Part shown: positions 1 through 4,504 of the stretch, piece after piece
Position numbering within the stretch: the stretch's first letter is position 1
How the letters are laid out: each line of letters opens with the position of its first letter
Assembly: GCA_015490315.1 (NCBI GenBank)
Contig: WFYB01000144.1
Location: 1-5,958 of the forward strand
DNA from: Sulfurovum sp.
GTDB taxonomy: Bacteria; Campylobacterota; Campylobacteria; Campylobacterales; Sulfurovaceae
Length of the DNA: 5,958 nt
Direction: 5' to 3'
Notes under the pieces: model-generated
Told to the model about the DNA's origin: nothing
The model's database searches: none
Seen by the model: only the letters and a program-made list of their open reading frames with translations
Position numbers and translations under genes: made by a program

Positions 1-175
1 GTAATGATTTTTCGTGTGATTTTCAATAATACGGAAAGAAGTAGCAAGCCAAAGATGCACCTGAATTGATACCTCAATCATCTTTGACTTACGTTGAAAG
101 AAGTATAGCAAAAAAATACTTCTTAATCAACACCTTGTCACTGTTAAGTTCTACTTCATCAAAATTCCAAAAAAA

Positions 176-364
176 TCACATAACACCCTCCGGGGGTTCA
201 GCCTTATCCGGATCTAAGTCAAAGATATGATCCGGGCTGGCATTATGAGCGTGAAAGCGTTCTAGAGTTGATAGCACATACGCCGTGTTTTCAGCCGGGT
301 CTATCAGGGGACTCTTTTGGGTTACCAGAATGTAATAGCTTAACACAGATTGAAACGCATCCCA
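176..364 (-). pseudogene. Possible gene remnant, 62 codons open without a start
   Basis: Reading leftward, this frame follows an in-frame TGA (365-367) and ends at TGA 176-178. It has no ATG, GTG or TTG near its beginning with a Shine-Dalgarno sequence. The translation has an ordinary protein-like composition, with a central segment ERFHAHNASPDHIFDLDPDK and a proline/glutamate-rich tail, unlike the low-complexity noise expected from AT-rich spacer. The same frame also reads plausibly for about a dozen residues upstream of the stop. I do not recognise the family. It may be the C-terminal end of a broken gene or pure chance; 62 open codons is not significant by itself. Confidence 0.15.
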
Positions 365-457
365 TCAAAAAGCCGACTCAAGACCTCTCAAGAGGCGAAA
401 GCCCTCTCTAATCAAACCGGAACACCTGAACTAAGAGACCTGCAAAGGATAAGGAGT

Positions 458-484
458 TGTATATCAGCTATCAATCGATATACA
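458..484. repeat. Inverted repeat, 8-bp stem
   Basis: TGTATATC at 458-465 is the exact reverse complement of GATATACA at 477-484, with an 11-nt loop. There is no T-run on either side, so it does not look like a terminator. Role unknown. Confidence 0.4.
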
Positions 485-526
485 TCTGATGATAACCGAC
501 ATGTAACGGATCGTTCAATCAGTGTT

Positions 527-557
527 TTGAGCCCTGTGTTTAACCATAGGGGCTCAA
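527..557. repeat. Inverted repeat, GC-rich 8-bp stem
   Basis: TTGAGCCC at 527-534 pairs perfectly with GGGCTCAA at 550-557 around a 15-nt loop. It is the strongest hairpin in the gene-poor left end. The minus-strand transcript would have only an A-run after the stem and the plus-strand transcript a mixed sequence, so an intrinsic terminator is not supported. Confidence 0.4.
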
Positions 558-695
558 GTGCTCTTCAAATTTCACTCGATGCTCTGGATTGTAGTTTGGT
601 GTGGGGAATATGTGGGGAGAACGAGAATAGTAAAATAGCTTAAATGCTCTCTAGTTACGCTGTATTGGGACTTAGTTTGGATTGTTTAAAATGTA

Positions 696-783
696 TGGCC
701 GGGAGAGGGGGATTCGAACCCCCGGAGGTATTACCCTCACCGGTTTTCAAGACCGGCACGTTCAACCGCTCCGACATCTCCCG
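696..783 (-). tRNA. tRNA-Ser, anticodon TGA
   Basis: The acceptor strands CGGGAGA (783-777) and TCTCCCG (706-700) pair over 7 bp, followed by discriminator G and an encoded CCA (698-696). The anticodon stem CCGGT/ACCGG encloses a 7-nt loop CTTGAAA with anticodon TGA, at plus-strand positions 747-749. The T arm is GGGGG/CCCCC with loop TTCGAAT. The long variable arm between the anticodon and T arms is the class II shape expected for serine. It reads UCN codons, chiefly UCA. It is the last and most promoter-distal gene of the four-tRNA array. Confidence 0.97.
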
Positions 784-834
784 ACATTTGTAGCATAGCA
801 TTCTATCCAAAAAAGATAAAATCCCTTATAGTGA

Positions 835-910
835 TGGAGGAACCAGCCGGACTCGAACCGGCGAATAGCAGCTTTGCAGGCTGCGGCCTTACCAACTTGG
901 CGATGGTTCC
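835..910 (-). tRNA. tRNA-Cys, anticodon GCA
   Basis: The acceptor strands GGAACCA (910-904) and TGGTTCC (845-839) pair perfectly. The discriminator is U, the identity base for cysteine, and CCA is encoded (837-835). The anticodon stem GCAGC/GCTGC holds the loop CTGCAAA with anticodon GCA. The T loop is TTCGAGT. The gene lies 11 nt downstream of tRNA-Leu and 51 nt upstream of tRNA-Ser, consistent with one precursor transcript. Confidence 0.97.
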
Positions 911-921
911 ACATAGGTGGG

Positions 922-1008
922 TGGTACCCGGAGCCGGACTTGAACCGGCACGGTCACAATGACCGGGGGATTTTAAGTCCCCTGTGTCTACCATTCCACC
1001 ACCCGGGC
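922..1008 (-). tRNA. tRNA-Leu, anticodon TAA
   Basis: The acceptor stem pairs GCCCGGG (1008-1002) with TCCGGGT (932-926), using G-U wobbles at both ends. The discriminator is A and CCA is encoded (924-922). The anticodon stem GGGGA/TCCCC encloses CTTAAAA with anticodon TAA, reading UUA and UUG. The extended variable arm GGTCATTGTGACC forms its own stem, as in class II leucine tRNAs. It is second in the array. Confidence 0.97.
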
Positions 1009-1031
1009 ATCTGAGGTACCACGTAACTATG

Positions 1032-1067
1032 TTCAACAAAATAGCATCGTTATGTTACTTTGTTGAA
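1032..1067 (-). repeat. Inverted repeat in the tRNA-Gly/tRNA-Leu spacer
   Basis: TTCAACAAA at 1032-1040 is the perfect reverse complement of TTTGTTGAA at 1059-1067, giving a 9-bp AT-rich stem with an 18-nt loop. It occupies the 61-nt spacer between mature tRNA-Gly and tRNA-Leu. In the shared precursor it would fold just after the Gly CCA. A role in processing or partial attenuation is possible but not shown. Confidence 0.45.
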
Positions 1068-1069
1068 AA

Positions 1070-1144
1070 TGGAGCGGGCGAACGGGATCGAACCGTCGAC
1101 CCTCACCTTGGCAAGGTGATGCTCTACCGCTGAGCTACGCCCGC
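1070..1144 (-). tRNA. tRNA-Gly, anticodon GCC
   Basis: The acceptor strands GCGGGCG (1144-1138) and CGCCCGC (1080-1074) pair over 7 bp. The discriminator is U, as is usual for bacterial tRNA-Gly, and CCA is encoded (1072-1070). The anticodon stem TCACC/GGTGA encloses TTGCCAA with anticodon GCC. The D arm GCTCAGCGGTAGAGC and the T loop TTCGATC are standard. This is the first gene of the array, about 35 nt downstream of the predicted transcription start. Confidence 0.97.
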
Positions 1145-1185
1145 ATATCCATTGCAATAATAGCCTTGGCTAAAATTGGAGTGCG

Positions 1186-1214
1186 ATTATAACCAAAAAA
1201 AATTTAAATGTAAA
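1186..1214 (-). promoter_or_regulatory. Promoter of the tRNA array
   Basis: On the minus strand TTTACA (1214-1209) and a perfect TATAAT (1191-1186) are separated by exactly 17 nt. Five of six bases match the -35 consensus and six of six match the -10, consistent with a strong housekeeping promoter for stable RNA. The implied start is near 1179, about 35 nt before tRNA-Gly. Confidence 0.8.
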
Positions 1215-1231
1215 TAGTAATGGTGTATAAT
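1203..1231 (+). promoter_or_regulatory. Promoter of ilvD
   Basis: A perfect TATAAT lies at 1226-1231, with TTTAAA (1203-1208) 17 nt upstream as a weak -35. Campylobacterota promoters often rely on the -10 and AT-rich upstream DNA, which fits. The predicted start near 1238 gives a leader of about 44 nt. The -35 abuts that of the divergent tRNA promoter (1209-1214). Confidence 0.7.
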
Positions 1232-1281
1232 CTCCCAAAACACGCGGGAACAGGGGAAAACCCAACTGCTAAGGAGAGCAT

Positions 1282-2973
1282 ATGATGCGAAGTGACGAGA
1301 TAAAAAAGGGGCACAACCGTGCACCCCACAGAAGCCTGCTAAGAGCGACAGGACTAAAAGATGAAGATTTTGACAAACCTTTCATCGGGGTCGCCAACTC
1401 TTTTATAGAGCTGATCCCCGGACACTACTTTTTGAATAAAGTGGGTGAGATCATCAAAGAGGAGATCCGTGCCAACGGTTGTGTACCGTTTGAGTTCAAT
1501 ACGATCGGTGTCGATGACGGTATTGCCATGGGGCACGACGGCATGCTCTACTCTCTGCCGAGCCGGGAGATCATCGCCAACTCTATAGAGACGGTCATGA
1601 ATGCACACAAACTTGATGCGATGATCGCCATCCCCAACTGCGACAAGATCGTCCCGGGGATGATCATGGGTGCACTGCGGGTCAATGTGCCTACTGTCTT
1701 TGTCTCCGGCGGTCCCATGGCAGCAGGTCACCTCGAAGACGGTACACCGATCGACCTTGCCACGGCATTTGAAGCAGTCGGACAGTATGAAGCCGGAGAG
1801 ATCAGCGAAGCCAAACTGACTGAGATCGAGTGCAACGCCTGTCCAAGCGGCGGCTCATGCTCAGGTATGTTTACCGCCAACTCGATGAATACCCTCATGG
1901 AAGCGATGGGGATCGCACTGCCGGGCAATGGTACGATACTTGCCCTCACACCGGAGCGGGAAGCACTCTACAGAAAAGCGGCACGCCGCATCTGCGAGAT
2001 CGCCAAAGCGGAAGCAAATGAACGAGAGAAATTCCGTATCCAAAACATCCTCAACGAAAAAGCCGTACGCAATGCATTTGCCGTAGATATGGCAATGGGC
2101 GGCAGCTCCAACACAGTACTGCACATGCTTGCCATCGCTAAAGAGGCAGAAGTAGACTTCAACCTCAAAGATATCAACGCTATCTCCAAACGTGTTTCAC
2201 ATATCGCCAAGATCTCCCCCTCTCTCTCGACAGTTCACATGGAAGATATCAACAAAGCAGGTGGGGTAAGTGCGGTTATGCAAGAGATGAAAAAACGAGG
2301 GGAAGATATCCTCCTTGACAATCTCACAGTGACGGGGGAGAGCCTCTATGAACGTATCGCAGATGCCAAGATCCTCGATACCGACATTATCCATACGATT
2401 GACAACCCCTACTCAGAGGTAGGCGGTCTTGCCATCCTCTACGGCAACCTTGCCGAGCAGGGAGCAGTCATCAAGACTGCAGGGATTACAGGGGATCGTG
2501 TCTTTAGCGGTAAAGCGATCTGCTTCAACTCACAGGATGAAGCGATCGAAGGTATCCTCGCAGGCAAAGTCAAAGCGGGACATGTCGTTGTCATCCGCTA
2601 TGAGGGCCCGCGAGGCGGTCCGGGGATGCAGGAGATGCTCAGCCCTACCTCGCTCATCATGGGGCTCGGTCTGGGAGACAAAGTGGCACTGATCACTGAC
2701 GGACGCTTCTCCGGTGCGACAAGAGGAGCGAGTATCGGTCACGTAAGTCCTGAGGCTGCTGAGGGAGGCTTGATCGGTCTGCTGGAAGATGGAGATGAGA
2801 TCCATATCGATGTCGATCAATATATCCTTGAAGCAAAACTGAGTGATGAAGAGATCGCACGTAGAAAAGCTGCTTTCAAACCGATCGTCAAACCGCTCAA
2901 AAGCAAATGGCTCAGACAATACCGTGCACTGGTCACCAACGCAAGTTCGGGCGCAGTGCTTGAAGCAGAATAA
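1282..2973 (+). CDS. ilvD: Dihydroxyacid dehydratase
   Basis: This cytoplasmic enzyme dehydrates 2,3-dihydroxy-isovalerate and 2,3-dihydroxy-3-methylvalerate to the 2-keto acids that precede valine/leucine and isoleucine. The 563-residue product is recognisable throughout as an IlvD/Edd family member. PNCDK (Cys120, Asp121, Lys122) and CPSGGSC (Cys187, Cys193) supply Fe-S ligands, and Asp121 and Lys122 fit the Mg2+ site with its carbamylated lysine. VDDGIAMGHDGM (residues 77-88), EGPRGGPGM and TDGRFSG complete the active site, with Ser477 the expected catalytic base. Where [2Fe-2S] relatives carry a cysteine in TPCN, this protein has IPGH (residues 45-48), as in E. coli IlvD, so an oxygen-labile [4Fe-4S] cluster is likely. 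The length suits the shorter non-enterobacterial form. AAGGAG (1271-1276) precedes two adjacent ATGs; the second (1285) has better spacing and matches the usual MRSD beginning, so the true protein may be one residue shorter. The gene appears monocistronic. Confidence 0.97.
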   Translation: MMRSDEIKKGHNRAPHRSLLRATGLKDEDFDKPFIGVANSFIELIPGHYFLNKVGEIIKEEIRANGCVPFEFNTIGVDDGIAMGHDGMLYSLPSREIIANSIETVMNAHKLDAMIAIPNCDKIVPGMIMGALRVNVPTVFVSGGPMAAGHLEDGTPIDLATAFEAVGQYEAGEISEAKLTEIECNACPSGGSCSGMFTANSMNTLMEAMGIALPGNGTILALTPEREALYRKAARRICEIAKAEANEREKFRIQNILNEKAVRNAFAVDMAMGGSSNTVLHMLAIAKEAEVDFNLKDINAISKRVSHIAKISPSLSTVHMEDINKAGGVSAVMQEMKKRGEDILLDNLTVTGESLYERIADAKILDTDIIHTIDNPYSEVGGLAILYGNLAEQGAVIKTAGITGDRVFSGKAICFNSQDEAIEGILAGKVKAGHVVVIRYEGPRGGPGMQEMLSPTSLIMGLGLGDKVALITDGRFSGATRGASIGHVSPEAAEGGLIGLLEDGDEIHIDVDQYILEAKLSDEEIARRKAAFKPIVKPLKSKWLRQYRALVTNASSGAVLEAE

Positions 2974-3010
2974 CATTTCTTCGGAGGAGCTTCCCTCCCC
3001 TCTATGATCC

Positions 3011-3036
3011 AAGCGCACCCTCCCGGTGTACGCTTT
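3011..3036 (+). terminator. Possible intrinsic terminator of ilvD
   Basis: AAGCG and CACC (3011-3019) pair with GGTG and CGCTT (3025-3028, 3031-3035) around a CTCCC loop, with a 2-nt TA bulge. The following TCTCACTCT is only moderately U-rich. A smaller GGAGG/CCTCC hairpin sits just upstream at 2983-2998. The position, 38 nt after ilvD and 18 nt beyond the end of the convergent gene, suits a terminator. There is no T-run on the minus-strand side, so bidirectional use is doubtful. Confidence 0.45.
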
Positions 3037-3053
3037 CTCACTCTATGTCGATA

Positions 3054-4184
3054 TTATGAAGAGCTGGCAAGACGTCTTGCCACCTTGAAGCGTTTTGCGT
3101 AGAAAGGCTTGTTGAGACTGGTAATGACCACTTTCTTCTTGGCAGAACTTGCATGAATAAACTTGCCGTTACCAATATAGATACCGACATGGTTGACATA
3201 CCCTTTATGGTGCTTGGAGGTATCAAAAAATACAAGATCACCCGGTTTGAGCTGGCTTCTTGGAATACGCTTGCCCACTTTTGACTGTGCTATCGCACGC
3301 CTTGGGAGTCTGATTCCATTCTTTTTGTAAACATAGCTTGTCAATCCGGAGCAGTCAAAGGCATTCTTGCCTGTCGCACCCCAGACATATCTTCTACCAA
3401 GCTTCTTTTTTGCCAAAGAGGTGATCTTGTAAGCTTTTTTTCTATCGAGTTTACTGCCAAATGTCTTGAGACTCGGCTGCATCGACTTAAAAAAGATATC
3501 CTCTGAGGCTGCCGTACGTCTACGTACCCTTTTTGCTGAAAGCGGTTTCGCCTGTTTTTTGAGTGCCGTACGTAAAATACGGTCAGACTTTTTACGCTTG
3601 ATCACGTGCTTAACAACCTTGACCATCTTGTGACGCTTCTTCTGGATATGGGCGACAACACTTTTCTTCCGGCTTACTGTTTTGCTTACCTTAAGCTTCT
3701 GACCCAGCTTCAAGGTAGACTTGTACGGAATTTTGTTTATCTTGACCAACTCTGCCACAGTCATCTTGTGCTTCTTGGCAATCGTATAGAGTGTATCGCC
3801 TTTTTTGATACTGTAGTTTGCCAAAACCGTATGCTTTGTAGTGCTCTTTTTTATTTTCTGGATGCTCTTCTTCGCTACTCTGCTCTTTTTGGCTTTGGTA
3901 TGTTTCTTAGCAACTGTTGTTTTCTTTGCTTTCTTGTCTATCTTTTTGTTTTTATCTGGGAAGTAGGTATTGACAGGCACCTTGAGTACACGGCCAATCT
4001 TGAGAATCTCACCTTTTTGGATACCGTTGAGCTTTCTGACCTCCTCGATCGTACTATGGTGCTTGTGTGCCACCGTATAGAGGGTCTCTCCGCTTTTGAT
4101 CTTGTGGCTGACGACCTTCGCTGCCGCCTCTGCTGACACTGCTGTAAAAGCAAGGGCAAATAGTAGTCTATACAGGTTTTTCAA
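3054..4184 (-). CDS. Exported LysM-LysM-NlpC/P60 peptidoglycan hydrolase
   Basis: This 376-residue product is predicted to be exported and to cut peptide stems of peptidoglycan (a C40-family gamma-D-glutamyl-type endopeptidase, by family). Residues 1-20 form a signal peptide with a short basic start, a hydrophobic core and a small-residue cleavage region around AEA. LysM domain 1 spans about 25-70 (SGETLYTVA) and LysM 2 about 123-166 (KGDTLYTIA); both bind glycan. NlpC/P60 occupies about 250-372, with catalytic Cys278 in DCSG, His332 in NHVGIY and third polar residue His344 in FIHAS. The linkers at about 77-120 and 167-225 are extremely basic, about 19 of 44 and 24 of 59 Lys/Arg, and may contact anionic envelope polymers or nucleic acid. 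The start is TTG: AGGAG (4195-4191) lies 6 nt upstream and an in-frame TAA occurs two codons before, so no longer start exists. The exact substrate bond and orthology to named hydrolases are not resolved. The leader carries a GEMM-like aptamer. Confidence 0.93.
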   Translation of the reverse strand: MKNLYRLLFALAFTAVSAEAAAKVVSHKIKSGETLYTVAHKHHSTIEEVRKLNGIQKGEILKIGRVLKVPVNTYFPDKNKKIDKKAKKTTVAKKHTKAKKSRVAKKSIQKIKKSTTKHTVLANYSIKKGDTLYTIAKKHKMTVAELVKINKIPYKSTLKLGQKLKVSKTVSRKKSVVAHIQKKRHKMVKVVKHVIKRKKSDRILRTALKKQAKPLSAKRVRRRTAASEDIFFKSMQPSLKTFGSKLDRKKAYKITSLAKKKLGRRYVWGATGKNAFDCSGLTSYVYKKNGIRLPRRAIAQSKVGKRIPRSQLKPGDLVFFDTSKHHKGYVNHVGIYIGNGKFIHASSAKKKVVITSLNKPFYAKRFKVARRLASSS

Positions 4185-4190
4185 TGATTA

Positions 4191-4195
4191 CTCCT
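4191..4195 (-). promoter_or_regulatory. Ribosome binding site fixing a TTG start
   Basis: AGGAG on the minus strand sits 6 nt before TTG at 4184-4182. Together with the in-frame TAA just upstream, this makes TTG the only reasonable start for the LysM-NlpC/P60 gene and may lower its basal translation. Confidence 0.85.
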
Positions 4196-4218
4196 AATTG
4201 ATTGAAACTTCACCAAGC

Positions 4219-4231
4219 ATGATTAAATCAT
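4219..4231. promoter_or_regulatory. Palindrome over the candidate -10 box
   Basis: ATGATT-A-AATCAT is a perfect 13-nt palindrome covering most of the predicted -10 and start site, a repressor-like position. Its half-site resembles that of the palindrome at 4261-4274. Confidence 0.4.
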
Positions 4232-4232
4232 A
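4227..4232 (-). promoter_or_regulatory. Candidate -10 box of the hydrolase gene
   Basis: TATGAT on the minus strand (five of six consensus bases) follows a T-run, which is common in Campylobacterota promoters. No good -35 is seen. It predicts a start near 4220 and a 35-nt leader. If used, it would bypass the upstream aptamer, so this box and the riboswitch may represent two transcripts, or one of them is false. Confidence 0.45.
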
Positions 4233-4260
4233 CTAAAAAATATGTACCATTCTATCGCCA

Positions 4261-4274
4261 TTTGATTAATCAAA
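4261..4274. promoter_or_regulatory. 14-bp perfect palindrome upstream of the hydrolase promoter
   Basis: TTTGATTAATCAAA is fully self-complementary. Its centre lies about 47 bp upstream of the predicted start near 4220, an activator-like position. It resembles an FNR/CRP-type box (TTGAT-N4-ATCAA) but with a 2-nt centre instead of 4, so that family is not supported. A third, imperfect repeat, GGATTTA/TTAATCC, lies at 4284-4305. The binding protein is unknown. Confidence 0.4.
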
Positions 4275-4371
4275 AATAAATACGGATTTAAATGATGCTT
4301 AATCCTATTTTTGACCCTGTCCAAAGCGCTGTTATGACGACTGGGAGAAATGCAGTAGAGACTTCATATAG

Positions 4372-4446
4372 GCAGCCTGGCGAACTCGGCAAGCAGTGCT
4401 AAGTCCCATAACTTTCCGTCCCTGTCTCACAACAGGTTTGGCTTTA
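4372..4446 (-). ncRNA. GEMM-I (cyclic-di-GMP-I) riboswitch-like aptamer
   Basis: Read on the minus strand, 4442-4435 gives GCCAAACC, close to the family's GGCAAACC. CCTGTT and GACAGG then form a 6-bp stem capped by GTGA, a GNRA tetraloop (4430-4427). The tail of that stem runs into GGGACGGAAAG (family GGGACGCAAAG), then TATGGGACTTA and the closing GCCGAGTTCGCC (4390-4379; family GCCGGGTTGCC). This order of conserved blocks, stem lengths and GNRA loop is that of the class I c-di-GMP riboswitch. Two core bases differ, but as a C and G that could still pair. The RNA lies about 190 nt upstream of the hydrolase start in the same orientation. No terminator-type expression platform is evident; the outer P1 helix looks weak. 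A false match or a divergent relative sensing another dinucleotide cannot be excluded. Confidence 0.6.
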
Positions 4447-4451
4447 TCAAT

Positions 4452-4457
4452 ACAATA
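4452..4457 (-). promoter_or_regulatory. Weak candidate -10 upstream of the aptamer
   Basis: TATTGT on the minus strand (four of six consensus bases) would place a start near 4445, exactly at the aptamer's 5' edge. The upstream DNA is T-rich (a 9-T run around 4487-4495). No clear -35 is seen, and read-through from the GMC gene is an alternative source of the transcript. Confidence 0.25.
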
Positions 4458-4504
4458 GTGACATTGAGTGTAACCAAATGCACTTTAAAAAAAAATAAAT
4501 CCCT

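Larger units (their letters stand above)
1..695. other. Gene-poor region downstream of the tRNA array
   Basis: No convincing gene is visible. The longest plus-strand frame (350-643) starts with TTG, has no ribosome binding site and resembles nothing I know. On the minus strand one frame stays open from 364 to a TGA at 176-178 (62 codons) with protein-like composition but no start codon and a stop directly upstream. Inverted repeats with 7-8 bp stems occur at 50-57/79-86, 208-214/229-235, 458-465/477-484 and 527-534/550-557; none is followed by a clear T-run. The stretch could be decayed accessory DNA beside a tRNA, but no integrase, transposase or direct att repeat was found. Confidence 0.5.

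Noticed and set aside
350..643. 97-codon plus-strand frame beginning with TTG
   Set aside because: No Shine-Dalgarno sequence, no recognised similarity, and it crosses two hairpins; left as unsupported.
803..1039. 78-codon minus-strand frame
   Set aside because: It runs through the tRNA-Leu and tRNA-Cys genes and is an artefact of translating tRNA sequence.
2530..3018. 162-codon minus-strand frame over the ilvD 3' end
   Set aside because: ilvD is unmistakable on the other strand; this is a shadow frame without family features.
3606..4136. 176-codon plus-strand frame opposite the hydrolase gene
   Set aside because: Its leucine- and cysteine-rich hydrophobic look comes from the complement of lysine-rich codons in the basic linker.
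4261..4274. FNR or CRP binding site
   Set aside because: The half-sites fit TTGAT/ATCAA but the centre is 2 nt rather than 4, which does not match the spacing of that family.
4328..4363. 11-codon minus-strand ATG frame just downstream of the aptamer
   Set aside because: No ribosome binding site and too short to distinguish from chance.
4372..4446. Cobalamin or c-di-AMP (ydaO) riboswitch
   Set aside because: The cobalamin B12-box and the ydaO core sequences are absent, whereas the GEMM-I blocks occur in the correct order.
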